Shown piece by piece: positions 53,119 to 60,569 of a stretch of DNA of 64,000 nucleotides (its first letter is position 1; each line of letters opens with the position of its first letter). Origin of the DNA: Bacillota bacterium. Lineage in GTDB: Bacteria; Bacillota; Clostridia; Christensenellales; SZUA-584. The notes beneath the pieces were generated by a model. That model had not been told where the DNA came from. It did no database searches and was given only the letters and a program-made list of their open reading frames with translations. Location of the stretch: positions 21,483 through 85,482 of the forward strand of contig JAEWQS010000081.1 in assembly GCA_023399095.1 (NCBI GenBank). Direction: 5' to 3'. The position numbers and the translations under genes were made by a program.

Positions 53119-53154
53119 CCTGCCGATATTTTCTTTTTCGGCTGGTACGGCAGG
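53119..53154 (-). other. Intercistronic hairpin between parB and cpaB
   Basis: CCTGCCG (53119-53125) and CGGCAGG (53148-53154) pair across a 22-base loop. The interval 53087-53241 is otherwise without a gene. No T-run follows, so an RNA-processing or regulatory role is as likely as termination. Confidence 0.4.
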
Positions 53155-53241
53155 TTGCAGAGGGGGTGGGGTGCGGGGAGGGGGAACCGGCAGCCAAACA
53201 CTCCGGCCCGCAAACAGACAGACTGCCCCCTTGTTAGTCGT

Positions 53242-54171
53242 TTACCGTTCCATATCCCGCTGCCGCTTGCGGTATAGCTCCAATGCCTTGATAATGGTAT
53301 CTTCAATCTTCTGAGCGGGCGTCCCCGGTGGGAAATACTTGCTGATACGCTCCCTGGGCATTTTGAATTGTTCCTTCTGGTTGGGCTTTTCTTCGGATAA
53401 GATGGAGAGGATGACGTCCTCATTGAGCCGCCCCTCCTGCGAAAACTGCTTCATCTTAATAGCCTGGGCCAGCGACGGGGTGCAGTCCTCGCTCTCCATG
53501 GTGTCAAACAGGGTTTTCTGCTGCTCTTTCGGCAGGTAGGACAGCTCCACAGCGGGCCTGAACGCGATTTTTCCCTCGTCCACCATATCCAGCATGGGCG
53601 GTTCCAGCTCGGTCAAGCGGATATATCTCTGAATTTGCCGCGCACTATCATTCGTGTTTTCGGCTAATTTCTCATCCGAACGGGTTCGTGATAACTTCGT
53701 GCCCACTGGACACGAAGTTAAATCCGTCCTTTGTCCCTGCCGTTTCATGGCTTCCAGTTTCATCTTATATGCGAACGCCTTTTCAGACGGCAGGATGCGT
53801 TCGCGCTGCAAGTTGCTATCCACCATAATGATCGTGGCTTCATCGTCGGTCAGTCTGCGGACGATACAGGGGATGGTTTCAACACCCGCAAGCTCGCTTG
53901 CCGCCTTGCGCCGGTGCCCGGCCACCATTTCATACCCGCCGCCCTCCTTGGGTCGTACCAGGGCGGGAACTAGCACGCCGTATTCCTTGACGCTCTGCGC
54001 CATTTCCTGCATGGCCTCGTCCATCCGCACCTTAAAGGGATGGTTGGGAAAGCCGCTGATTTCGGCAAGCGGTATCTGCATGACCTTCTCGCGCTGCGCG
54101 TCGTCGCGCTCCTCCTGCGTGGAAAACAGGTCATCTACTGAGGGCAGGTTTAGCTTTAGTTCTTTCGCCAC
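53242..54171 (-). CDS. parB: ParB/Spo0J-like partition protein
   Basis: This encodes 309 residues from a GTG at 54171 with GGAGGTG eight bases ahead, inside the end of parA. The ParB nuclease/CTPase fold shows [40 protein letters not shown] and [13 protein letters not shown]; the box GHRR is intact. A helix-turn-helix follows ([20 protein letters not shown]), then a dimerisation end. With ParA it probably stabilises the excised circular form of the element. The parS sites are not identified. It ends DMER, like other products of this element. Confidence 0.9.
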   Translation of the reverse strand: MAKELKLNLPSVDDLFSTQEERDDAQREKVMQIPLAEISGFPNHPFKVRMDEAMQEMAQSVKEYGVLVPALVRPKEGGGYEMVAGHRRKAASELAGVETIPCIVRRLTDDEATIIMVDSNLQRERILPSEKAFAYKMKLEAMKRQGQRTDLTSCPVGTKLSRTRSDEKLAENTNDSARQIQRYIRLTELEPPMLDMVDEGKIAFRPAVELSYLPKEQQKTLFDTMESEDCTPSLAQAIKMKQFSQEGRLNEDVILSILSEEKPNQKEQFKMPRERISKYFPPGTPAQKIEDTIIKALELYRKRQRDMER

Positions 54172-54952
54172 CTGAATCCACCTCCTTTGCAAACGCGGCA
54201 TACGCCTGGGACACCTTGCCGTTTTTATCGTAGGCAAAGATACTCTTGCCTGCGGCGGTGGTTTCAGCGGCCTTAACGCCGATGGGTATTTCCGCTTTGA
54301 AAATCCTCAGCACACTTCCGTAGCCCTGCCTGAGCGCGTCCGCCGTGGTACGGGCAAGGTTGGTGCGCATGTCAGCCAGCGTGAGCAGGATGCCCTCCAC
54401 CTTCAGATGGGGATTGATTTGCTTTCGTACCTTGCCGATGGTGCGCATGAGCTGCGTCATGCCCTTGGCGGGAAGGTAGTGGGCCTGAACGGGAATGATA
54501 ACGCTGTCCGCCGCTGCCAGCGCGTTGATGGTTATCATCCCGAGCGACGGCATACAGTCAATGAGGACGTAATCGTAATCGCGCTTGGTGTCCTCAAGGT
54601 AGGTGCGCAGCGTAAATTCCCGGCTCATGGCGTTGACCAGCGTCATTTCCATGGCCGAAAGCTCGATGCCCGACGGGATGAGGTCAATGCCCTCGTCGTG
54701 GTGCAGCACGCCTTCCTTTAGGGCGATGGGTTCATCGTTCATGACCTTTTCCATGAGGTCTGCAAGCGTGACGGGTAAATTGTCCTGATCCGGCCAGCCG
54801 AGAGAGGTGGTCAGATCGGCCTGGGGGTCCGCGTCCACCAGCAGCACCTTTTTCCCCAGCATGGCAAGGCCGATGCCGAGATTCGCCGCCGTGGTGGTTT
54901 TCCCGACGCCGCCCTTTTGGTTAGCAATGGCGATCACCTTGGTTTCCGACAT
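54131..54952 (-). CDS. parA: ParA/Soj-type partition ATPase
   Basis: This encodes 273 residues from an ATG at 54952 ([20 protein letters not shown]) with AGGAGG nine bases ahead. The deviant Walker [15 protein letters not shown], the Walker A' region ([18 protein letters not shown]) and Walker B ([20 protein letters not shown]) are all present, as is [15 protein letters not shown]. It overlaps parB by 41 bases. In ICEs of this family, ParA near the element end aids maintenance of the circular form. It has no N-terminal DNA-binding domain, so it is of the chromosomal Soj type. Confidence 0.92.
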   Translation of the reverse strand: MSETKVIAIANQKGGVGKTTTAANLGIGLAMLGKKVLLVDADPQADLTTSLGWPDQDNLPVTLADLMEKVMNDEPIALKEGVLHHDEGIDLIPSGIELSAMEMTLVNAMSREFTLRTYLEDTKRDYDYVLIDCMPSLGMITINALAAADSVIIPVQAHYLPAKGMTQLMRTIGKVRKQINPHLKVEGILLTLADMRTNLARTTADALRQGYGSVLRIFKAEIPIGVKAAETTAAGKSIFAYDKNGKVSQAYAAFAKEVDSGGERTKAKPALSR

Positions 54953-54979
54953 TGCGGGTTTCCTCCTTTTCATAGATTT

Positions 54980-55005
54980 AGCCGCCCACGATGAAGCGGA
55001 CGGCT
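54980..55005 (-). other. Hairpin with ACATAG lead upstream of parA
   Basis: On the minus strand TTACATAGCCG pairs with CGGCT (GCCG...CGGC plus TCC/GGG) just ahead of the parA ribosome site. The same ACATAG lead occurs at 21261 and 22602. Confidence 0.5.
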
Positions 55006-55026
55006 ATGTAACGGAGGACAATAAAA

Positions 55027-55057
55027 AGCCGCCTATCCTCAAAGAGAACAGACGGCC
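55027..55057 (-). terminator. Hairpin plus T-run after the small terminal gene
   Basis: GCATAGGCCG on the minus strand pairs GCCG with CGGC, followed by TTTTTATT. It lies between the gene at 55073-55249 and parA and fits a weak terminator or attenuator. Confidence 0.55.
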
Positions 55058-55072
55058 TATGCACGAAGGGGC

Positions 55073-55249
55073 TTATGCGACTTTAATTTTTTTCGTCCGG
55101 GCGTTCATTACCTTAGCCAGAACCTCGTTCACCACATCCGGGCAGTAGCCTTTTTCCCGAATTAGCTTATTGCGGTAGTCGTTCAGGCTATGTAAAACGA
55201 TCTGCCATTCAGCTACGCTCAGATAGATTCTTGTTTTTTTATTCTTCAT
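55073..55249 (-). CDS. Small conserved ICE protein, paralogue of 17176-17367
   Basis: This encodes 58 residues from an ATG at 55249 (MKNKKTRIYLSVAEWQIVLH) with AGGAGG eight bases ahead. The rest, SLNDYRNKLIREKGYCPDVV then NEVLAKVMNARTKKIKVA, closely follows the small protein beside virD4. It is the first gene of the leftward ICE operon. Function is unknown; duplication at both ends of the transfer region suggests a regulatory or structural use. Confidence 0.75.
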   Translation of the reverse strand: MKNKKTRIYLSVAEWQIVLHSLNDYRNKLIREKGYCPDVVNEVLAKVMNARTKKIKVA

Positions 55250-55286
55250 GGCGTATTCCTCCTTGCCAAAACATATCTTTGCCTTC

Positions 55287-55315
55287 ATTGTGTAACGGAA
55301 AAATGTGCTTTGCAA
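55287..55315 (-). promoter_or_regulatory. Possible promoter of the ICE operon
   Basis: TTGCAA (55310-55315), 17 bases, then CACAAT (55287-55292) on the minus strand, about 37 bases before the ATG at 55249. The -10 matches consensus at four positions only. Confidence 0.35.
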
Positions 55316-55357
55316 ATCTGCAAATTTTCTCTGCACATAGGGTTACATTGACATGTC

Positions 55358-55369
55358 TACGCACTCGAC
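55358..55369 (-). other. Near-copy of the putative attachment core
   Basis: GTCGAGTGCGTA differs at one base from GTGGAGTGCGTA in the rlmD 3' end, 149 bases away and in the same orientation. The strand around it reads as an open frame of about 50 codons ending LDVECVDMSM, with no start or ribosome site. The interval 55316-55479 holds no other gene. Confidence 0.4.
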
Positions 55370-55479
55370 GTCCAAAACCACCGAAACATCTATTTCATTC
55401 CTTAATTCCTTGTTTCTGTAATCCTTGCCGTCCGTCGTGAAAGTAACAAATTTTGAAAAATGCCTGAAACTAAGGATTT

Positions 55480-56817
55480 CTAGGTACTTTTTCGTTGCAT
55501 TCCTATTACGCACTCCACATGGGTCGTATGCGGAAACATATCAACGCCCTTTACCCTATCAACCTTATATCCCTGTTTTACAAATATGGCCGCGTCTCGC
55601 GCAAGCGTGGACGGATTGCAGGATACGTAAACAAAGCACTTTGGAGAGACTTGTGAGATCTTTTCTATCAGCGATGAATCACACCCTTTTCTCGGCGGAT
55701 CAAGTATGACGATATCTGGCTGACCGTATTGTTTAATCCCTTCGTCAATCATCTGCCTCGCATCTCCGGCAAGAAAATACGCATTATCTATGCTATTAAG
55801 CTTCGCATTATCTTTGGCATTTTCCACGGCTTCCTGCACATATTCGATGCCAAGCACTGTTTTTGCATGCCTTGCGGCAAGCAAAGAGATGGTTCCGATG
55901 CCGCAGAAAAGATCAAAGACGGTATCATTCTTGGTGATCTTAGCATAGTCCAGCGCGATACGGTAAAGCTTTTCTGATTGCTCATGATTGACCTGCAAAA
56001 AGCTCGTTAAGCCTGCGCGGAATTTCAAGCCGTCATAAATCTCGGTGATGTAATCGTCTCCTAAAACTATGCGGCTTTGGTTACCAAGTATCGTGTTATG
56101 CTTTTTTTCATTTTTATTAATCGACACGCTTTTGGCTGATGGCCGTAACAAGTCGGCAAGCGCTTCTGTGCTCTTCCAGTCGCGCAGCACAACACCCGTC
56201 ATGAGCTCGCCGTTTGAAGACTGCCTAGCAACAATGTGACGCAGCATTCCTTTGTGTGATTCTTCATTATAGGGCTGAATGTTATTTTCGTTCGCCCACT
56301 TCATTACCGTATTTTTTGCATCATTAGTGGCTTGTTTCTGTATAGGACAGTCGCATGCCACAAGCCGATGGCTGTGCGGCGCAAAAAAACCGGCCTCAGT
56401 TTTGCCATTGACAAGAGCGACTGGAAAGGAGGCTTTGTTGCGATAATCGCGTGTGTTTTCGGCCGCCATCACCTCAGGCAAATCGATTTCTATGCTACCA
56501 ATGCGTTTAAAACACTCTTTAATATGGCGCGCTTTAAATGCGAGCTGCTTATCATAGGATAGATGCTGTAGTGTGCATCCGCCGCAGGCTTCAAACACAC
56601 CGCAAAAAGGCTCTACACGATCTTGCGATTGATGCAGAATCTCGATCAGCTTTCCCACAGCATAGCTTTTAGTGACTTTTATGATTTTCGCCGATACGGT
56701 TTCACCCGGCAGCGCACAAGGCACAAATACCGCGAGACCTTCAAAACGGCCGACACCTGCTCCGTCTACTGTCAGATCATTTATTGTTAACTCGATAATA
56801 TCATTTTTATCTGGCAT
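55480..56817 (-). CDS. rlmD: 23S rRNA (uracil-5-)-methyltransferase RlmD/RlmCD
   Basis: This encodes 445 residues from an ATG at 56817 with GGAGGGA ahead. A TRAM domain (IELTINDLTVDGAGVGRFEG) is followed by iron-sulfur ligands Cys72, Cys78 and Cys81 (CGVFEACGGC) with a later VACDC. SAM-binding DLFCGIGTISLLAA, DPPRKGCDSS and the nucleophile in YVSCNPSTLARD complete the enzyme. It methylates uracil in 23S rRNA. The catalytic part is intact; the last eight residues appear to derive from element DNA after insertion. It is the first clear chromosomal gene to the right of the ICE. Confidence 0.92.
   Translation of the reverse strand: MPDKNDIIELTINDLTVDGAGVGRFEGLAVFVPCALPGETVSAKIIKVTKSYAVGKLIEILHQSQDRVEPFCGVFEACGGCTLQHLSYDKQLAFKARHIKECFKRIGSIEIDLPEVMAAENTRDYRNKASFPVALVNGKTEAGFFAPHSHRLVACDCPIQKQATNDAKNTVMKWANENNIQPYNEESHKGMLRHIVARQSSNGELMTGVVLRDWKSTEALADLLRPSAKSVSINKNEKKHNTILGNQSRIVLGDDYITEIYDGLKFRAGLTSFLQVNHEQSEKLYRIALDYAKITKNDTVFDLFCGIGTISLLAARHAKTVLGIEYVQEAVENAKDNAKLNSIDNAYFLAGDARQMIDEGIKQYGQPDIVILDPPRKGCDSSLIEKISQVSPKCFVYVSCNPSTLARDAAIFVKQGYKVDRVKGVDMFPHTTHVECVIGMQRKST
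55507..55518 (-). other. Putative ICE attachment core in rlmD 3' end
   Basis: GTGGAGTGCGTA encodes V-E-C-V near the end of rlmD. The 3' end of rumA/rlmD is a known ICE integration site in streptococci, with a core built on GTGGAGTG. After this core the protein ends with an unusual tail, IGMQRKST, suggesting that the last codons come from the element. Confidence 0.55.
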
Positions 56818-56865
56818 ATTCCCTCCGTCTGCTATTATATCACATCAATCAATAAGCAAACACCG

Positions 56866-58260
56866 TTAACGCATCAGTGAACGATGGAGTCGTTTGACCC
56901 CTTCTTCGATTTTCTCCATGCTGAGGTTTCCAAAACCTAAGACAAGCTGATTCTCATGTTTTCCTTTGATAAGCGCATAATCTTCAACAAAATCGGCTTC
57001 AACTCCATTAGTGTCTAATGCTCGAAAATCATCTTCTGTCAGGCGGCGCTGCAGCGAAATCATCAGATGCAGCCCCGCGTCATCACCGGATATATTGACG
57101 CTTGATCCAAAGCTTGTTGTCAGGCATTTGATGAGATGCTTGCGTTTTGCATCATATCTTTTTTTCATTCGGTATATGTGGCGATCCAATTCCTTTGTTT
57201 CCAACAGCCGTGATACCGCAATTTGTTTTATAGATCCTATCCATATATTGAGCGTCGTCACGAGCTCATATGCGGGCATTGATAGACTAGGCGGTAAAAT
57301 CATATAGGCGATGCGCAGCGACGGCGAAAATACGTTGCTGAGGCTTCCCAAATGGATCACCCGATCACTATTGAGGTGCCATAAAGATTGGATAGGCTCT
57401 CCATGATAACGGAACTCGCTGTCGTAATCGTCCTCGATCACGTATGCATCGTGCTCTTGCGCAAACTTTAGCAAAGCGACGCGCCTGGACGCGGGCAAAA
57501 CGCCGCCCAATGGGTATTGATGAGACGAAGCCACATAGATAAGCCGCAAATCCTTCACATCGGGAAGCATATCAACACAAATTCCGGATGTATCCGACTC
57601 GACTGGCAAAACTTGAAGCCCGCTTTTCTCAATGGCGTGTCGCGCGAATATCAAACAGGGGTCTTCCGCAATGGCGGACGTATCATTATTGTAAAGCAGT
57701 CGAGACACGAGCTCAATACCTGCCGACATGCCAGGAACGATGAAGATTCGTTCCTTCTCACAATAGATGCCCTTTGCACGATACAAGTAGTCGCTTAGTG
57801 CTTTTTTTAATATGGGATGCCCCCCTGGGATGCCATAACCAAATGCGTCGGGCTCCACATCAAGGCACGCTTCTTTCAGCATCTTTCCCCACAGCGCTCT
57901 GGGAAAAGATGAAGTATCCGGATTCCCTGCATCAAATACAATCACATCCGTTTGAGAATCTGTATCAAATTGAACTGACTCGTAATGAAAACGCTTATTT
58001 GGATACTGAGAAAGAACTTCAATATCGGCTGCATATGTGCCGGAGCCAACCCTGCTGGTTAAAAATCCTTCCGCAAGCAGCTGTTCATAAACTTGAACGA
58101 TGGAATTTCTGGATATGCCAAGCTCTTTAGCAAGCTGCCTTGTGGGCGGCATTTTCTGACCGGCTTCAATCTTTCCGCAGAGTATGGCTTCTCGCAGCTG
58201 CTGTGTCAATTGTGAGGTAATGGGCATAGATTGTTTTTTGTCTATCGTTAGACCAAACAT
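56866..58260 (-). CDS. MocR/GabR-type regulator with altered PLP site
   Basis: This encodes 464 residues. Residues 1-75 are a GntR winged helix (LREAILCGKIEAGQKMPPTR, QLAKELGISRNSIVQVYEQL). The rest has the fold of class I aminotransferases (YGIPGGHPILKKALSDYLYR, IEDDYDSEFRYHG). At the place where the PLP-binding lysine sits in GSLSK-type motifs, this protein has HLGSLSNVFSPSLRIAY, with Asn309 in place of Lys. It may therefore not form the usual Schiff base. It is divergent from the aldo/keto reductase gene, with repeats between them that look like its operator. Confidence 0.88.
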   Translation of the reverse strand: MFGLTIDKKQSMPITSQLTQQLREAILCGKIEAGQKMPPTRQLAKELGISRNSIVQVYEQLLAEGFLTSRVGSGTYAADIEVLSQYPNKRFHYESVQFDTDSQTDVIVFDAGNPDTSSFPRALWGKMLKEACLDVEPDAFGYGIPGGHPILKKALSDYLYRAKGIYCEKERIFIVPGMSAGIELVSRLLYNNDTSAIAEDPCLIFARHAIEKSGLQVLPVESDTSGICVDMLPDVKDLRLIYVASSHQYPLGGVLPASRRVALLKFAQEHDAYVIEDDYDSEFRYHGEPIQSLWHLNSDRVIHLGSLSNVFSPSLRIAYMILPPSLSMPAYELVTTLNIWIGSIKQIAVSRLLETKELDRHIYRMKKRYDAKRKHLIKCLTTSFGSSVNISGDDAGLHLMISLQRRLTEDDFRALDTNGVEADFVEDYALIKGKHENQLVLGFGNLSMEKIEEGVKRLHRSLMR

Positions 58261-58271
58261 ATATTCTCCTA

Positions 58272-58323
58272 TAATTGGTTCTTAATAAATACTAAATAAT
58301 TGGCTCTTTTAATAAGCCAATTA
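58272..58323. promoter_or_regulatory. Three-copy operator for the MocR-type regulator
   Basis: TAATTGGTT (58272-58280) and TAATTGGCT (58297-58305) are direct repeats 25 bases apart; AGCCAATTA (58315-58323) is the inverted copy. Direct plus inverted repeats are typical of MocR/GabR/PdxR sites. The last copies overlap a promoter-like TTGGCT-N16-TATAGT for the rightward reductase gene. Confidence 0.7.
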
Positions 58324-58385
58324 TAGTATATCCTTTATATGTATTCAAGGTGATTTCACATACAAAGATTTTAGGAGGTTTTACA

Positions 58386-59396
58386 ATGAAACGAATCAAT
58401 TTTGCAAACACGGAGCACAAAGTCAGTCAATTATGTCTCGGATGCATGATGATGGGTACGGCAATGGATAAGAAAACATCCTTTGAAGTGCTGGATCATT
58501 TCGTAGAGATTGGCGGTAATTTTCTGGACACCGCAAACTGCTATTCTTGGTGGATGGGTAAAGGCGAATTCATTGGCGACGAGAGTGAAAATGTGATTGG
58601 TGAGTGGCTTAAAAAGCGAAAATGCCGTGAAGACATATTTCTTGCCACGAAGGTGGGCGGACGCTTGAAAGATCCCTATCATATCCGCGATGCAAACGGT
58701 GTGCCCGAATGGCACCGCGTCCGAGACGAATACGAGGGGCTTAGTGCCAAGGTGATACGAAAAGGTGTGGAAGACAGCCTAAAGCGATTGAATACAGATT
58801 ACATAGATCTTTATTTCTCACATGTGTTTGATGAGAAAACGCCGCTGGATGAAACAATGGAGACGTTTAATGACCTGATCAAAGAAGGGAAAATTCGTTA
58901 TATCGGATGCAGCAATATCAACGTTCAGCAGATAAAGAAGGCTAATGCGATCAGCAGAGGCAATTTTGCGCCGTATGTTGCCATGCAGCAGGAATACTCA
59001 TACCTGCATCCGAGCCGGGATATGGATAGCGGAATTATCGAGCATGCCGATTCGCAGATGTTTGAGTGTATGAACCAAGAGGACATGGCATTTATGGCTT
59101 ATTCTCCTCTGCTCAAAGGCATATATGGAGACAGGAAAAAGCGCGAACAGTATTACAACTGGCACCTTTTCAATAACGAACTGAATATAAAAAAGCTTGA
59201 ACTCGTTGAAAAAATTTCAAATGAGATTGGAATCACCGGCAACCAACTGGTGCTGGCATGGCTGCTGCGGCATGACCCGCAAATCATAACGCTTATCGGA
59301 TTCAGCCGCAAGGAACACTATATGGAGAACATAAAAGCTGCCGATATCAAGCTGTCCGATACACATATGGCAATGTTAAATGCCTTGGACAAGTAA
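58386..59396 (+). CDS. Aldo/keto reductase
   Basis: This encodes 336 residues from an ATG at 58386 with AGGAGG seven bases ahead. The AKR tetrad is visible: Asp and Tyr in FLDTANCYSWWMGKGEF, Lys in IFLATKVGG, and His in IDLYFSHVFDEKTPLDETM. The barrel end has NQLVLAWLLRHDPQIITLIG, the NADPH-binding region. It reduces carbonyl groups with NAD(P)H; the substrate is not evident. It faces the MocR-type gene and is probably its target. The fold is cytoplasmic, and the length is typical of AKR family members acting on sugars or ketones. Confidence 0.9.
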   Translation: MKRINFANTEHKVSQLCLGCMMMGTAMDKKTSFEVLDHFVEIGGNFLDTANCYSWWMGKGEFIGDESENVIGEWLKKRKCREDIFLATKVGGRLKDPYHIRDANGVPEWHRVRDEYEGLSAKVIRKGVEDSLKRLNTDYIDLYFSHVFDEKTPLDETMETFNDLIKEGKIRYIGCSNINVQQIKKANAISRGNFAPYVAMQQEYSYLHPSRDMDSGIIEHADSQMFECMNQEDMAFMAYSPLLKGIYGDRKKREQYYNWHLFNNELNIKKLELVEKISNEIGITGNQLVLAWLLRHDPQIITLIGFSRKEHYMENIKAADIKLSDTHMAMLNALDK

Positions 59397-59406
59397 AACA
59401 CGCATG

Positions 59407-59433
59407 AGCCGGATTTTTGTCCGGCTTTTGTTA
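59407..59433 (+). terminator. Rho-independent terminator after the reductase gene
   Basis: AGCCGGA (59407-59413) and TCCGGCT (59420-59426) enclose TTTTTG and are followed by TTTGTTAT. It separates the rightward reductase from the convergent splB gene. Confidence 0.85.
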
Positions 59434-59438
59434 TAATG

Positions 59439-60446
59439 TCATACAATATAAGCGATGGTGGCTTCGGGCAGATAATGCTTGATTCGCTCCCTAAAGAACT
59501 CAGATGCCTGTTCTTTTGTGTCTTTCTTGTAACCGTAGCGGCTGCGGCCACAGAATGCCATCGATTCTTTGTTATACAAAGGCCAGGCACCCGGAAAGGC
59601 CTGCTCATTGATATTTTTCGTGACAGTTCCGTATGTCATGTAAATGAGTTCCAGCGCCACAGTGCTTTTGATGCCGGGCAGCAGTTTCTCCCCCATCGTG
59701 GCAAAAAGCCGCTCGTACATTTCCCTATAGCCGTCAACCATGATGATCGGCGCGACAAGAATACCCGTATCGTAGCCTGCGGCGAATAGCTTGTTGAGGG
59801 CTTCAATGCGATCATCCAGCCTTGATGTTCCTAATTCCACATGAGAGATGATTTCCTGCGGATTAAGGCTCATGCGGATTGTCACATTGCCCCCGTGCGG
59901 AAGATCGAGCAGTGAATCCACCATAGAAAACTTCGTAGGCAATGTGATGCGCGCGTTATCCACCTCCGAAAATTGCAGTATCGTCCAAACAAGGTTACCA
60001 CTTACGGTGTTCTCCAGCACCAAATCGGAATTGCTGCCGATCTCAAACACGCTGCCCGGATACTTGTCGGCGGCTCTTTTGAGCTTATCCATCATCTCTT
60101 CGCGATTTACGAATACACGCAGGTAAGCGCTTGTATAATAGGTGCATACGAGATAGCAATAAAGGCACATTGCGGCACATCCAGAGGATGTGTACGGAAC
60201 AAGAAAATCCGATGTTTTATTGTTTTTCTGGTGCGTGAGAGATTTACGAATCCCCAGCACCAAATAGTTTTTTAGTTTTGGGAAATCAGAATCGGGCCGC
60301 TCCCGCAATTCTGGTATCTTATTATGATTATCGATCTCGATAATATCGATTCCCATCTCCGTATACTTTTTGATAAGCGTTCTGCCAAGCTTATAGTTGT
60401 CACAGCCCTTTTCCGCATAAACCCTTGATGGAACAAATTCTTTCAT
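59439..60446 (-). CDS. splB: Spore photoproduct lyase-family radical SAM protein
   Basis: This encodes 335 residues from an ATG at 60446 (MKEFVPSRVYAEKGCDNYKL) with GGAGG seven bases ahead. The radical SAM cluster motif is GCAAMCLYCYL (Cys-x3-Cys-x2-Cys). SFRMS-like segments NVTIRMSLNPQEIISHVELG and the C-terminal QAFPGAWPLYNKESMAFC then GRSRYGYK are typical of SplB. The enzyme reverses the thymine dimer formed in spores under UV. Its presence points to an endospore former. The downstream Cys in MAFCGRS corresponds to the H-donor cysteine of the family. Confidence 0.92.
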   Translation of the reverse strand: MKEFVPSRVYAEKGCDNYKLGRTLIKKYTEMGIDIIEIDNHNKIPELRERPDSDFPKLKNYLVLGIRKSLTHQKNNKTSDFLVPYTSSGCAAMCLYCYLVCTYYTSAYLRVFVNREEMMDKLKRAADKYPGSVFEIGSNSDLVLENTVSGNLVWTILQFSEVDNARITLPTKFSMVDSLLDLPHGGNVTIRMSLNPQEIISHVELGTSRLDDRIEALNKLFAAGYDTGILVAPIIMVDGYREMYERLFATMGEKLLPGIKSTVALELIYMTYGTVTKNINEQAFPGAWPLYNKESMAFCGRSRYGYKKDTKEQASEFFRERIKHYLPEATIAYIV

Positions 60447-60518
60447 ACTTTGCCTCCGCTTCAAATGTTATTTTGGCTGGTTTCGCGCATTAATATGAAG
60501 ATGAGACTTGCTGAATAT

Positions 60519-60554
60519 AAAAAAAAGACCGATCTTCGATGAATCGGTCTTTTC
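60519..60554 (-). terminator. Rho-independent terminator after the SIMPL gene
   Basis: On the minus strand AAAAGACCGAT and ATCGGTCTTTT form an 11-bp stem around TCATCGAAG, followed by further T residues. It ends the sigma-DUF4349-SIMPL transcription direction. Confidence 0.88.
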
Positions 60555-60569
60555 ATGGATTGTAATCGA

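Larger units (their letters stand above)
8215..55518 (-). mobile_element. Tn1549/CTn-type integrative conjugative element (left end not located)
   Basis: The run of conjugation genes (NlpC/P60, VirB4, PrgI, VirB6, Maff2-like, VirD4, PcfB, MOBP relaxase, MobC, PcfM, DUF3991/Toprim, DUF3848, giant methylase-helicase, YodL-domain protein, ParB, ParA) has the gene content and order of Tn1549-like ICEs. The right end is placed at the 3' end of rlmD, whose C-terminal codons contain GTGGAGTGCGTA (55507-55518), the type of site used by ICEs that target rumA/rlmD. No integrase is seen, so the stated left limit is only the leftmost gene clearly of ICE type; the accessory block at 1-7922 may also belong to the element. 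Confidence 0.8.
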
